DNA of 64,000 nucleotides from an uncultured Acidobacteriota bacterium (GCA_902826685.1 CADEFT010000009.1:62001-126000); one strand, 5' to 3'. Counted from the first letter of the stretch, positions 9,071 to 18,497 are shown. Notes: a model not told the origin generated them from the letters alone. Numbers and translations are program-made.

Positions 9071-10391
9071 TTCCTGTTACTAATGTTTTAAACAATCTAC
9101 CGCGTTCTTCGTAGTTGCGAAACTGGTCGAAGCTGGCGCAGGCGGGCGCGAGCAGTACCGTATCGCCCTCCTCCGCCGCCGCCGCCGCTTTCCGCACCGC
9201 CGCGTCGAGCGTTCCACACTCCGCCAGCGGCAATCCGCCCAGCTGGCCGGCGATTTTCTCCGCCGCCGCCCCGATCAGCATCACGCCCCTCGCCTTACCG
9301 CGCAGCGCCGCCGCCAGGGGCGTATAGTCGCCGCCCTTGTCCTTGCCGCCCAGAATGATCCACAGGCCGCCGGGAAAGGCCTCGATCGCCTTCAATGCGG
9401 CGTCCACGTTGGTCGCCTTCGAATCGTTGAAATAATCGACTCCGCGCAGACGGCGCACGAATTCCAGACGGTGCTCGACGGCCTGGAAGCTCGCCACCGC
9501 CGCCCGGATTCCGGCCTTGGGAGCGCCGGCCAGTTGCGCCGCCGCGGCCGCCGCCATGACGTTTTCGAGGTTATGGCGGCCTCGCAGCTGGATGGACTCA
9601 AACGGGATCATCAGCTCCCCATCCGCGTGGACGCCGCCCTCGCTCACCCACAGCCCCCGCGATACGCGCTTCAACTGGCTGAACCAGACCGGCTGCGCCG
9701 AGATTCGATTCGCCCAGCCGTGGGTCACCGGATCGTCTGCGTTCAACACCGCCCAATCGCCCGAACGCTGCGTTTCAAACAGCCGGCGCTTGGCGGCCGT
9801 ATAGGCCTCGAAGGTCTTGTGCCGGTCGAGGTGATCGGGCGTGACGTTGAGGCAAACGGCGATATCGGCGCGGAAATCGTGGATCGTTTCCAGTTGGAAG
9901 CTCGACAGCTCAAGGACGTTCCATTGCCCCGGCTTCGAGCTCGCCACCATGGCCGCGGGTGGCCATCCGATATTGCCGCCCACCTGGCACGGAATGCCGC
10001 ACTCTTTCAGGATGTGCGCGGTCAGAGCGGTGGTGGTCGTTTTTCCATTCGATCCGGTGATGCCGATCTTCGGCCCCTTTAAGAAAGGAGCGGCCAGTTC
10101 CAACTCTCCCGTCAGCTTCACACCCCTGGCAAGCGCCGCCGCTATCTCCGGCAGATCGAGCGGCACCCCCGGCGAAACCACCATCAGGTCGATCCCTTCA
10201 AACGCTTTCGGCGACTGCGGAACGAACCCAACGCCCAGCTTTTCAATGACCCTTGCAGCGTCTCCCAATTCGGCCAGTGGACGGTTGTCGGTGGCGCGTA
10301 ACAGCGCTCCCTGCGTGGAGAGCAGTTCGAGCGCCGCCGCGCCCGACTTCCCCATCCCCGCCACTACGATTCTCAGACCCCGCAAATTCAA
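9063..10391 (-). CDS. murD: UDP-N-acetylmuramoyl-L-alanine--D-glutamate ligase MurD
   Basis: Cytoplasmic ATP-dependent ligase adding D-Glu. 442 residues. N-terminal Rossmann-like VVAGMGKSGAAALELL, P-loop GITGSNGKTTTTAL at 110-123, NVTPDHLDRHKTFEAYTAAK in the central domain, and FNDSKATNVDAALKAI plus ILGGKDKGGDY in the C-terminal domain are diagnostic for MurD. It sits between mraY (5-base gap) and ftsW (overlap). Confidence 0.98.
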   Translation of the reverse strand: MNLRGLRIVVAGMGKSGAAALELLSTQGALLRATDNRPLAELGDAARVIEKLGVGFVPQSPKAFEGIDLMVVSPGVPLDLPEIAAALARGVKLTGELELAAPFLKGPKIGITGSNGKTTTTALTAHILKECGIPCQVGGNIGWPPAAMVASSKPGQWNVLELSSFQLETIHDFRADIAVCLNVTPDHLDRHKTFEAYTAAKRRLFETQRSGDWAVLNADDPVTHGWANRISAQPVWFSQLKRVSRGLWVSEGGVHADGELMIPFESIQLRGRHNLENVMAAAAAAQLAGAPKAGIRAAVASFQAVEHRLEFVRRLRGVDYFNDSKATNVDAALKAIEAFPGGLWIILGGKDKGGDYTPLAAALRGKARGVMLIGAAAEKIAGQLGGLPLAECGTLDAAVRKAAAAAEEGDTVLLAPACASFDQFRNYEERGRLFKTLVTGIV

Positions 10392-10396
10392 ACCCG

Positions 10397-11530
10397 TTAC
10401 CTCAGTTTCAGCGTCGTCAGCGCGAACAGCGCCATCACCAGCCCGGCGATCCAGAACCGTACGATCACCTTCGACTCATGCCACCCGATCGCCTCGAAGT
10501 GGTGATGCAAGGGCGCCATCTTGAAAATCCGTTTGCCGCGCAGCTTGAAGCTCGCCACCTGCAGAATGACCGAAAGACACTCGATCACGAACACGCCGCC
10601 CACAAACAGAAGCAGCACTTCCTGTTTGATCAGCACCGCCACCGTGCCCAGTCCGCCGCCAAGCGACAGCGACCCCACGTCGCCCATGAAGACTTCCGCC
10701 GGGTGCGCGTTGTAGTAGAGGAAGGCCATGCTGGCGCCCGTCATCGCCCCGCAAAAAATGGTGAGCTCGCTCGCGCCCGGCAGCCGCGCCAGATCGAGAT
10801 AGCGGGCAAACTCGGCGTGGCCGCTGACGTAGGAAAGCATCGTCATCGCACTCGACGCGATAATCATCAGCCCGATCGCCAGGCCGTCGAGACCGTCGGC
10901 CAGGTTCACCCCGTTCGCCGATCCCACGATGACCACCACGATAAAAAGGAAGAAGAAGAAAAACGCCAGCGGATAGGTCCACGGGCTTGCCAGGAATCCG
11001 TCGATCAACAGATCGGGCCGGAAGGTTTTGAAGAACGGCACGTTCATTTCGGTCTGATAGAGTCCGCGGGCGTGCAGGCCCAGCAGCATCCATCCCACCA
11101 CCAGCGCCGCGATCACCTGCAGCAGAAATTTCTTGCGCGCCGTCAGCCCGAGATTTTTCATCTTCTTGAGCTTGGTGTAGTCGTCGTAAAAGCCGATAGC
11201 GCCGAAACTGACAAGCGAGAACATGGCGATCCAGACATAAAAATTGCGCAGATTGGCCCACAAAAGGGTGGGAATCAGAATCGAGATCACGATCAGAATG
11301 CCGCCCATGGTCGGAGTGCCGGCCTTCTTCTGATGCGACTTCGGACCCTCTTCGCGAATATACTGCCCGATCTGCAATTCGCGCAGTTTCCGGATCATAT
11401 ACGGGCCGAGCCAAATGCCCACCAGCAGCGCCGTCAGGCTGGCAAAGGCCGTGCGGAACGTGCCGTAGCCAAACAGGCGGAACACGCTGAAATGCGGAAA
11501 CAGCTTTTCGTACAGCAGCCAGTAGAGCAC
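10397..11530 (-). CDS. mraY: Phospho-MurNAc-pentapeptide translocase MraY
   Basis: Integral membrane enzyme that transfers phospho-MurNAc-pentapeptide to undecaprenyl phosphate, giving lipid I. 377 residues with ten predicted helices. Signature motifs are KKAGTPTMGGILI near residue 70, FYDDYTKLKK near 116, NLADGLDGLAIG near 200, FMGDVGSLSLGG near 270 and the HHHFEAIGWHESKVIVRFW box at the end. The start codon is GTG at 11530, directly abutting the murF stop. About 23 residues precede the first usual helix. Confidence 0.98.
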   Translation of the reverse strand: MLYWLLYEKLFPHFSVFRLFGYGTFRTAFASLTALLVGIWLGPYMIRKLRELQIGQYIREEGPKSHQKKAGTPTMGGILIVISILIPTLLWANLRNFYVWIAMFSLVSFGAIGFYDDYTKLKKMKNLGLTARKKFLLQVIAALVVGWMLLGLHARGLYQTEMNVPFFKTFRPDLLIDGFLASPWTYPLAFFFFFLFIVVVIVGSANGVNLADGLDGLAIGLMIIASSAMTMLSYVSGHAEFARYLDLARLPGASELTIFCGAMTGASMAFLYYNAHPAEVFMGDVGSLSLGGGLGTVAVLIKQEVLLLFVGGVFVIECLSVILQVASFKLRGKRIFKMAPLHHHFEAIGWHESKVIVRFWIAGLVMALFALTTLKLR

Positions 11531-12871
11531 CTAAGCCAAAAACCTTTCCAGGGCCAGTTCCACGCGTGTGCCGCGGGAGCCTTTCCACAAAATCGCGTCG
11601 CCCGGCTGGGCGATGGAACGAACCCACGCCCCCGCTTCCACCGGGTCTTCGAAAAAGTACGCGGCGCCTGATTTGAGTCCTGCTTCCACGGCAGCCTCCA
11701 CCGCATGCCTGGCAGCGCCGCGTATTCCAACGAGCACAGGAATACCGCTCTCCGCGACGTAGCGTCCTACCTCGCGGTGCAGCGTCTCGGCCCAACGGCC
11801 AAGTTCGAGCATCTCGCCCAGAACGGCGATGCGGCGGGTGGCGTGTGTGTCCTTGAGCAGGTCCACCATCGCGCGAGCCGCGTCCGGGTTCGAGTTGTAG
11901 CAATCGTTGAAGTGCAGGATGCCGCCGCGCTCGATACGAGCCCCGCGCATCGCGCCCGGCTCAAGCGAGCGGACGGCATCCCTCAGGTCTCCCACCTGAA
12001 TCCCAAACAGGGAAGCCACGGCCACACCGGCCAGCAGATTCAAAACGCCATGCCGGCCGGGCAAGCGGCTTTGAAGGGCGACTCCCTGGACTTCGAATTT
12101 GACTCCCTCTGCGGCGTATTCCACGTTGGCGGCGCGGATATCGGCCGCGGTGGAAAAGCCGAACGAAATGGAACGCGCGCGGCAGTGCGCGGCAAAGGCG
12201 GCCACGCGCGCGTCGTCGGCGTTCAACACCGCCACGCCGTCTTCCGGCAGCGCCTCCACCAGCTCGCGCTTGGCCAGCGCCACGCCCTCCACCGATTCGA
12301 AATTCTCCACGTGCGCCGAGCCCGCGTTGGTCACCACGCCGATGCGCGGTCCGGCGATCCCGGCCAGGTGCGCGATCTCGCCCGAATGATTCATGCCCAT
12401 TTCGAGCACCGCCACCTCGGCATCGCCAGGCAGGCGCAGCAGCGAAAGCGGCACGCCGACGTGATTGTTGAGATTGCCCGCCGTCTTGGCCGCGCGCAGC
12501 TTCACGCCCAGCATGGCCGCGATGCAATCCTTGGTGGTCGTCTTGCCCGCGCTGCCGGTGACCGCCACCACTTCGCGATTCCAGCGGCGCCGCGCCCAGC
12601 GTCCCAACCGTTCGAGCGCATTCTGCGTATCGGTGACAACCAGCGAAGGTCCGTCGCAGGCCACCGGATGATCCACCACCACGGCGGCCGCTCCACGTTC
12701 GAAGGCGCGCGCGACGTAAGCATGTCCGTCGTGATTGGGCCCGCGCAGCGCGAAAAACACGTCGCCCGCCTCGAGCGTGCGTGTGTCCACGCTCCACCCC
12801 GTCACCGCGCGATCTTCAACCGGCGGCTTCAGGTCGAGACCCTTGGCCACCTCCCGCAATGAGAAATTCAT
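11531..12871 (-). CDS. murF: UDP-MurNAc-tripeptide--D-Ala-D-Ala ligase MurF
   Basis: Adds the D-Ala-D-Ala dipeptide to complete the stem peptide. 446 residues. An N-terminal UDP-binding domain (VTGWSVDTRTLEAGDVFFAL) precedes the P-loop GSAGKTTTKD at 106-115; NLNNHVGVPLSLLRL and GMNHSGEIAHLAGI are MurF-specific, and FNDCYNSNPDAARAMVD lies in the C-terminal domain. It overlaps murE by 4 bases (ATGA-type junction) and abuts mraY. Its substrate D-Ala-D-Ala must come from a Ddl encoded elsewhere. Confidence 0.98.
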   Translation of the reverse strand: MNFSLREVAKGLDLKPPVEDRAVTGWSVDTRTLEAGDVFFALRGPNHDGHAYVARAFERGAAAVVVDHPVACDGPSLVVTDTQNALERLGRWARRRWNREVVAVTGSAGKTTTKDCIAAMLGVKLRAAKTAGNLNNHVGVPLSLLRLPGDAEVAVLEMGMNHSGEIAHLAGIAGPRIGVVTNAGSAHVENFESVEGVALAKRELVEALPEDGVAVLNADDARVAAFAAHCRARSISFGFSTAADIRAANVEYAAEGVKFEVQGVALQSRLPGRHGVLNLLAGVAVASLFGIQVGDLRDAVRSLEPGAMRGARIERGGILHFNDCYNSNPDAARAMVDLLKDTHATRRIAVLGEMLELGRWAETLHREVGRYVAESGIPVLVGIRGAARHAVEAAVEAGLKSGAAYFFEDPVEAGAWVRSIAQPGDAILWKGSRGTRVELALERFLA

Positions 12872-14352
12872 TCCATGACGCGCCGGAAGCCAAGCTCATC
12901 GAGTACCCTTCGCGCAACCTCCCTGTCGTCGAATTCAATCGTGCGGTCGCCCAGAATCTGGTAGGTTTCGTGACCTTTGCCGGCCAGCAGCACAAGGTCG
13001 CCCGGTCCGGCGAGCTGAAGGGCCGCGCGGATCGCCCGCTCGCGGTCCACTTCGATCAGATGCGGCGTGTCGAACCGGCGCAGTCCCACCAGCGCGTCGT
13101 TGACGATCGCGGCCGGATCTTCGCTGCGCGGATTATCCGACGTCAGCACAACGAAGTCGCTCAGTTCGCCGGCGGCCATGGCCATCAGCGGACGCTTGGA
13201 GCGGTCGCGGTCGCCGCCGCATCCAAACAGCGTGATGACACGCTTGGGATGCAAAGTCCGCGCGACGCCGATCGCATTGCGAAGCGCGTCGTCGGTATGC
13301 GCGTAGTCCACCACCGTAAAAAAGGGCTGTCCCCGGTCGACTCTCTCAAATCGGCCGGGAACAGCCTTCAGGCCGGCTATGCCGGTGGCAATGACATCGA
13401 GATCCAAACCATGGGCGACGCCGGCGGAGCAGGCGGCGAGAATGTTGTACACGTTCACCCGGCCGACCAGCGTGGACCGCACCGGAAGCGAGCGGTTCTG
13501 GTAGCGCAGCGTGAAGCGCAGGCCCTCCATCCCCATCTCGATACCGGTGGCGCGCAGGTCGGCTCCGGGGTTCAACCCGTACGTCAGCAAATTGGTTTCC
13601 GGGCCCGGCCGGATCCGGCTGCCATACTCGTCGTCGGCGTTGGTAACGGCAAACCGCGGCGGTGCGGCTCCGTTGGCCTGGAACAGCTTCTTCTTGGCTT
13701 CGAAGTAAGCCTCCATGGTTTGGTGAAAATCCAAATGGTCGCGCGTGAAGTTGGTGAACACGGCGGTGTGGAAGGCGAGGCCGAAGGTACGCCCCAACTC
13801 GAGGGCGTGCGAGGAGACTTCCATCGCGACGTGACGCCCGCCCTTCGCCCTTACACGGTCGAACAGGCGGTAGAGATCGAGCGATTCCGGAGTCGTATTG
13901 GCGGCCGGCAGAGTCTCACCGGCGATGACGTTGCCGATGGTGCCGAACACGGCGGCGCCCATCACCGCCCCGGTGAGGTAAGCGGTGGTGGTTTTGCCAT
14001 TGGTTCCGGTGATGCCGGTCAGTTTCAAATCGCGCTCCGCGGGACCGTAAAAATTGCGGCACGCCATGGCCAGCGCCCGGCGGCCGTGCGAGACCCGGAT
14101 CCATTGCGCCGCCAGATCTTCCGAGGGAGGCTCGCCTTCGCTCACCACGGCGGCCGCGCCGAGGCCAAGCGCCTGCCGCGCATACTCTCTGCCATCCGCC
14201 TTCGCTCCGGGAAAGGCGAAGAAGATCCGGCCGTTGCCGACGCTCCGCGAATCGTATTCAAGCCCGGAAACAACGCGCCCGGCCAGCCCTTCTTTCAGGG
14301 CCGTCAGGACGCCCGCGCCTTCGAGAACCTCGGCCAGTCGCATGCGGATCAC
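12868..14352 (-). CDS. murE: UDP-MurNAc-L-Ala-D-Glu--meso-diaminopimelate ligase MurE
   Basis: Adds the third stem-peptide residue. 494 residues. The N-terminal domain has YDSRSVGNGRIFFAFPG; the P-loop GITGTNGKTTT is at 113-123; NFTRDHLDFHQTMEAY is in the middle. Near residue 400 the substrate motif reads DNPRSEDP; in MurE the DNPR form is associated with meso-diaminopimelate rather than lysine, so a Gram-negative type wall is predicted. It overlaps ftsI by 4 bases upstream and murF by 4 bases downstream. Confidence 0.98.
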   Translation of the reverse strand: MIRMRLAEVLEGAGVLTALKEGLAGRVVSGLEYDSRSVGNGRIFFAFPGAKADGREYARQALGLGAAAVVSEGEPPSEDLAAQWIRVSHGRRALAMACRNFYGPAERDLKLTGITGTNGKTTTAYLTGAVMGAAVFGTIGNVIAGETLPAANTTPESLDLYRLFDRVRAKGGRHVAMEVSSHALELGRTFGLAFHTAVFTNFTRDHLDFHQTMEAYFEAKKKLFQANGAAPPRFAVTNADDEYGSRIRPGPETNLLTYGLNPGADLRATGIEMGMEGLRFTLRYQNRSLPVRSTLVGRVNVYNILAACSAGVAHGLDLDVIATGIAGLKAVPGRFERVDRGQPFFTVVDYAHTDDALRNAIGVARTLHPKRVITLFGCGGDRDRSKRPLMAMAAGELSDFVVLTSDNPRSEDPAAIVNDALVGLRRFDTPHLIEVDRERAIRAALQLAGPGDLVLLAGKGHETYQILGDRTIEFDDREVARRVLDELGFRRVME

Positions 14353-16373
14353 TTTCCCAGTTGCACGACCAACCGGCCTCCGCGCGCCATCATCACACCG
14401 GGCCGCGGCCTCTGGCTGCGTGCCACGCCGCGTCCGACGGTGTCCACCTGCAGACCCTCCACCGCGGCTTCGCTCAACACCTCGCGCAGAGACTTGCCGA
14501 TCAGGTTCGGCGTGCGGACGCCGTTGATGATCTCGACCTCCTCGCCGCCGGCTTCGGCTGTCTCGGCCTCGTCGTCAAACAGCGGGTCGCCACCGAGACC
14601 GGCCACGGCGACGTCGTTGGTTTCGGCCGCGCGGGTGCTCACCGCCTCGATGCTTTCCAGATCGTCGCGCGGCACTTCGAGCAGCCGCAAAGCGGCGGCC
14701 GCCACCTTCTGAAACACCGGCGCCGCCACGGTGCCGCCGTACTGCGTGGATCCGGTCAGCGTCACCACCACGACGACCGCGGGTTTGTTCAGCGGGGCCA
14801 GACCCAGAAACGACGCGTTGTAGCGGCCGTGGAGATATTTGCGGCTCACCGGGTCGATCATCTGCGCCGAACCCGTCTTGCCGCCGGTGGTGTATCCGAG
14901 GACCTTCGCCGATACGCCGGTGCCGCCCGGGCGCACCACTTCGCGCATCATGTCGCGCATCAGAGCCGCGGTTTCGGCCCGCACGACACGTACGCCGGCC
15001 GCGGCGGGCACCAGTTCTTCGGGTCCGCCGGGCGTCTGTCTTTTCAATACCAGCCGCGGCCGCACCATCACGCCGTTGTTGGCCAGCACCGCGCCCGCCT
15101 GCGCCAGTTGCAGACTGGTCGCCATCACTTCGTGGCCCATGGCGATGGAAGCGAGCGAAGTCGTGCCCCAGCGGCGCAGCGGATGCACCAAGCCGCCCGA
15201 TTCGCCCGGCAGCGGCACGCCCGTCTTTTTTCCGAACCCGAACGCCTTGACGGCGTCGAACATGTTCTTCGGCCCGGTCGTAAGCCCGATCTGAATCGCG
15301 CCGATATTGCTCGATTTGGCGAGCACCGTGCGCATCGGAATCAGCCCGAATCCGTTCTTGGCCTCATGAATGGTGCGCCCGGCCATACGCATCGTTCCGC
15401 CCATGCAGTCGATGAGCGAATTCGGACGCAGCCGGGTGTTCTCAAGCGCCGCCGAAAGCGTGATCAGCTTAAACACAGACCCCGGCTCGTAGGGAGCTGA
15501 AATCGCCAGGTTCAAGCGCGCCGGATCCCTGCCTTCCTTCGGAGTATCGTTCGAATCGAAGGTGGGGTAATTGGCCATGGCGAGGATGTCGCCGCTGGCC
15601 GGATCCATGACGACGACGCTGCCGTTCTTGCAGCGGCAGCCCGCCACCGCTTCCTTCAGCGTCCGTTCGGCCTCGTGCTGCACATGCTCGTCGATGGTGA
15701 GCGTGAGGTTCCTGCCCGGCTGCGCCTGGAATTCGACCTTGGAAGCGTAGCCGCGCTTGTTCACATCGATCGCCATCGTGGCCGATCCGGCAATGCCTTC
15801 CAGGTCTTCCTCGGCGCCGAGCTCGAGACCCGCGTTTCCCTTGCCCTCGTGATCCACGCTGCCAAGCACGTGCGAAGCAAGCTGCCCTTTGGGATAGGTG
15901 CGCACCGCTTCATCGCGGAAATCGACGCCCACCAGGCGGAATTTTTCGATGCGTTCGGCTTCCTCGGCCGAAATGCGCCGCTTTACCCAGAGAAAGCCAC
16001 GGCCCTGCGCGGCGGCGGCGCGGATTCTTTCCGCCAGCGGCCCGGCGTCGAGTTGAAGCGCGCGGGCGAGAATGCTCGCCGCCACTCCGGCGTCGCGGAT
16101 CTGCACGGGGTTCACGACGACGCTTTTGGCGGGAATGTTGAGGGCCAGCGCCCTGCCGGCGCGGTCGTAAATCTCGCCGCGAGGGGCGGGCAGGTATCTC
16201 TGACGGCTCTGCTGCGATTGTGCCTGCGCGAGGTAGCTGCGGTGGGAGATAGTCTGGAGATAGACGAGGCGCACCGCGATCGCGGCCGACCACAGCAGCG
16301 CCACCCACACCACGACTTCCAGCCGGTTCAGCGACCGGTCGGCGGCACGAGGCTCGTGGGCGATGGTGGCCAT
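14349..16373 (-). CDS. ftsI: Division-specific class B penicillin-binding protein FtsI/PBP3 with C-terminal PASTA domain
   Basis: Septal transpeptidase anchored by one N-terminal helix (about 18-40). 674 residues. Dimerisation-domain motif RGEIYDRAGRALALN is near 65. The three active-site boxes are S299-V-F-K302, S354-S-N356 and K499-T-G501. A single PASTA domain (TPNLIGKSLREVLSEA to the C-terminus) follows an acidic linker; PASTA on FtsI is seen in many acidobacteria and Gram-positives but not in E. coli. It lies 22 bases after the ftsL-like gene and overlaps murE, forming the usual ftsL-ftsI-murE order. Confidence 0.97.
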   Translation of the reverse strand: MATIAHEPRAADRSLNRLEVVVWVALLWSAAIAVRLVYLQTISHRSYLAQAQSQQSRQRYLPAPRGEIYDRAGRALALNIPAKSVVVNPVQIRDAGVAASILARALQLDAGPLAERIRAAAAQGRGFLWVKRRISAEEAERIEKFRLVGVDFRDEAVRTYPKGQLASHVLGSVDHEGKGNAGLELGAEEDLEGIAGSATMAIDVNKRGYASKVEFQAQPGRNLTLTIDEHVQHEAERTLKEAVAGCRCKNGSVVVMDPASGDILAMANYPTFDSNDTPKEGRDPARLNLAISAPYEPGSVFKLITLSAALENTRLRPNSLIDCMGGTMRMAGRTIHEAKNGFGLIPMRTVLAKSSNIGAIQIGLTTGPKNMFDAVKAFGFGKKTGVPLPGESGGLVHPLRRWGTTSLASIAMGHEVMATSLQLAQAGAVLANNGVMVRPRLVLKRQTPGGPEELVPAAAGVRVVRAETAALMRDMMREVVRPGGTGVSAKVLGYTTGGKTGSAQMIDPVSRKYLHGRYNASFLGLAPLNKPAVVVVVTLTGSTQYGGTVAAPVFQKVAAAALRLLEVPRDDLESIEAVSTRAAETNDVAVAGLGGDPLFDDEAETAEAGGEEVEIINGVRTPNLIGKSLREVLSEAAVEGLQVDTVGRGVARSQRPRPGVMMARGGRLVVQLGK

Positions 16374-16395
16374 GACGACGGCATACCTGTCGTTG

Positions 16396-16893
16396 TTAGC
16401 GCTCCGCCCGGGGAGCCATCATTCGCGCCACGCTGCCCGGTTCGGCCAGGTGAACCACCTGGTCCGGTTGCGGATCGAGGAATTGCTGCTTGCGCGCCAG
16501 ATCGGCGAGCCGCGCCGGACTCGCCAGCCGTTCCTCTTCCACTTCGAGCGAGGACTGCTGCGCCTGCAGCCGCACCTGCTCGCGCCGCAGGTCTTCGATC
16601 TGATAGCCCGCCACCAGATTGTATCCGGCCGGCAGCAACATGCCGATGACGAGCGCCGCGGCCGCGCCCGCGCCTCCCACCGTCCGCCAACACACCTTGC
16701 CCGCTTCCGGATCGTCAGCCCGCACAACGCGGCTGTTGTCGATCTTCTTTACGAACAGGTGGACGTCGTCGTTGGGAAATGGCCGCAACCGGCCCACTTC
16801 CGCTCGTTGCCGCGCCGCGCGCCGCGCCTGCGTTTCCGCGCGTTCGCCGGTCTTGCCAATAATAAGGTCGTACAACGTTGCCAGCGTCGCCAT
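16396..16893 (-). CDS. FtsL-like bitopic cell-division protein
   Basis: 165 residues with little sequence conservation, as is usual for FtsL. A basic cytoplasmic part (1-70), a single membrane helix (about 71-94, rich in Gly/Ala, ending LLPAGYNLVAGYQ) and a predicted coiled coil (about 98-130, IEDLRREQVRLQAQQSSLEVEEERLA) are seen. The RKQQFLDPQPDQVVHL tail resembles the FtsL/DivIC region after the zipper. Topology plus position between rsmH and ftsI make FtsL the natural assignment. The cytoplasmic tail of about 70 residues is longer than in E. coli FtsL. The assignment rests on context and topology, not on strong sequence similarity. Confidence 0.75.
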   Translation of the reverse strand: MATLATLYDLIIGKTGERAETQARRAARQRAEVGRLRPFPNDDVHLFVKKIDNSRVVRADDPEAGKVCWRTVGGAGAAAALVIGMLLPAGYNLVAGYQIEDLRREQVRLQAQQSSLEVEEERLASPARLADLARKQQFLDPQPDQVVHLAEPGSVARMMAPRAER

Positions 16894-16929
16894 GTCCTTG
16901 ATCCGCCTCTTCCGATATTCCCCACTCGT

Positions 16930-17793
16930 TCAAGCCAACTCGGCGGCCCGCAGCTTCGCGCTTCTTGAAGCCGCGTTCCGGTCCACTTCATCCTCACCCG
17001 GTCTCACCACGTGCCGGGTCAAAATGCGAACCCGGCCTTCCCGCTCCAACTTCTGCCAGCTCTGCTTCACCTTCCGGTCCTCGGAACTGGTGAACGTCAG
17101 GATCACCATGCGCCCGCCACCGGCCACCAGCCCGGGCGCCGTCTCAAGCAGCGCATCCAACTCTTCCATCTCCCGGTTCACGGCGATGCGCAGCGCCATG
17201 AACGTCTGGGTCGCCGGATGTAGCCTGCCTGTCCTGGGCACGGCCTCTTCGATCACGCGGGCTAAATGCCCGGTATCGCGAATTGGCCGCGCCCGGAGGA
17301 TTGCTCTGGCTATTCTCCGCGACCTCCTTTCGTCGCCGAATTGATAGATCAAATCGGCTAGCGCCTTTTCGGCCTCGTGATTGACGAGGTCGGCCGCGGT
17401 GGCCTCTTCCTCCCGGTCCATCCGCATGTCACAGGGCCCGCTCGCCTGCAGCGAAAAGCCCCGCTCCGCCTCCGTCAACTGGTAGCGGCTGACGCCCAGG
17501 TCCGCCACCAGCCCATCAACCTTCTCCACTCCACTGCCCGTCAGCGCCCGGCGAAGACCCGAAAATTTCCCGCGGTGAAACCGGATATGGCCCGACCAGG
17601 CTTCCGTGTTCGCCTTCGCCAGCTCGAGCGATTCGGCATCACGGTCGTTGGCGATCACAAATCCGGTGGTAAGCGCCGCCGCGATCTGGCCCGTGTGGCC
17701 TCCGAGTCCACAAGTGCAGTCCAGGTAAATCCCTTCTGGACGCAAAGCCAGATACTCCATCACTTCCCGGCTCATCACCGGTACGTGGGTCAT
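16930..17793 (-). CDS. rsmH: 16S rRNA (cytosine1402-N4)-methyltransferase RsmH (MraW)
   Basis: SAM-dependent methyltransferase acting on 16S rRNA C1402, and a standard second gene of dcw clusters. 287 residues, slightly short of E. coli's 313. N-terminal HVPVMSREVMEYL, SAM-binding DCTCGLGGHTGQIA at about 25-38, VADLGVSRYQLTEAERGFS, the substrate loop PCDMRMD, FGDERRSRRIARAI and HPATQTFMALRIAVN are all RsmH hallmarks. It begins 6 bases after the mraZ stop. Confidence 0.98.
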   Translation of the reverse strand: MTHVPVMSREVMEYLALRPEGIYLDCTCGLGGHTGQIAAALTTGFVIANDRDAESLELAKANTEAWSGHIRFHRGKFSGLRRALTGSGVEKVDGLVADLGVSRYQLTEAERGFSLQASGPCDMRMDREEEATAADLVNHEAEKALADLIYQFGDERRSRRIARAILRARPIRDTGHLARVIEEAVPRTGRLHPATQTFMALRIAVNREMEELDALLETAPGLVAGGGRMVILTFTSSEDRKVKQSWQKLEREGRVRILTRHVVRPGEDEVDRNAASRSAKLRAAELA

Positions 17794-17799
17794 CGGCGC

Positions 17800-18276
17800 T
17801 TACCGAATCCCCAACTCTTCGGCATACGCGATCTTCGCCGCGTAATTCTCTCTCGACTCCGCCAACCGCCGGCTATACGTCGCCTCGCTGAACACCGAGA
17901 TGACGCCGTCGAAACCTTCCATCCGCACCGGCGCATTCTCTAGCTGCAGCGACCGGCGCAATTCCGCCGGCAGCAGAAACCGCCCCTGGGGATCCAGCTC
18001 CGAATCCTGCCCCCAGAACTTCGCTATGAATTCGATCGACGCGCTCTTATGCTTGTCGTGTCCCTCGCGCAAAGTTTTTACTGTCGCATTCCAAGCGGGA
18101 ATGGTGTATATCTTACAGGTGAGCTCGTCAATAGTCGTTATGAATACTTTCTGGGACCCCAGACTCTGCACGTACTCAACGAACGCCGCTGGAAGCTTCA
18201 GCCTGCCCTTGTCATCTACCCTGGCAGGGTACGTTCCGCGGGGCGAATCGACTGGACTGCCAGGGGAGTTTTCCAT
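17800..18276 (-). CDS. mraZ: Transcriptional regulator MraZ, first gene of the dcw operon
   Basis: DNA-binding AbrB-like regulator that represses its own dcw operon in E. coli. Two tandem SpoVT/AbrB-like repeats each carry the family DxxGR motif: VDDKGRLKLPA near residue 22 and LDPQGRFLLPAEL near 95. I chose the ATG at 18276 (158 residues), because the reading frame open up to 18330 adds 18 residues with no family match and would run through the probable operator. Spacing to rsmH is 6 bases. Four TGG triplets at 10-11-base spacing just upstream are a plausible MraZ binding site. Confidence 0.95.
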   Translation of the reverse strand: MENSPGSPVDSPRGTYPARVDDKGRLKLPAAFVEYVQSLGSQKVFITTIDELTCKIYTIPAWNATVKTLREGHDKHKSASIEFIAKFWGQDSELDPQGRFLLPAELRRSLQLENAPVRMEGFDGVISVFSEATYSRRLAESRENYAAKIAYAEELGIR

Positions 18277-18307
18277 TTTTTGACCACTTTCTGGCCATAA
18301 CCTACCA
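18273..18307 (-). promoter_or_regulatory. Candidate MraZ operator: four TGG direct repeats
   Basis: On the minus strand TGG triplets begin at 18307, 18297, 18286 and 18275, spaced 10, 11 and 11 bases, the last overlapping the mraZ start codon. MraZ is known in other bacteria to bind short direct repeats built around TGG(G) upstream of mraZ with near-helical spacing. Only the triplets and spacing are seen here; the flanking bases are not strictly repeated, so this is a candidate. Confidence 0.45.
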
Positions 18308-18497
18308 GATGATGATGCCACAGGGCCCAACGTACTGCAAGCCTAAATTTCATAAGGCTTTACGCTTCTCTTTTTATTCGCAAAGAAGAGATGACGCAAT
18401 CTCCTAATTGTGCATCTTGAAAAGACGGCCACATTATATGGTGGTCAATGAAAACCTCCTCAAAAGAGGGTAGGCTGCTAAAATCGGTTCTTTCTTC

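Noticed and set aside
12781..14712. Very long plus-strand open frame (643 codons) opposite murE and ftsI
   Set aside because: It lies antisense to clear MurE/FtsI coding sequence, its product is His/Arg/Gln-rich with no domain, and such frames are common opposite high-GC genes.
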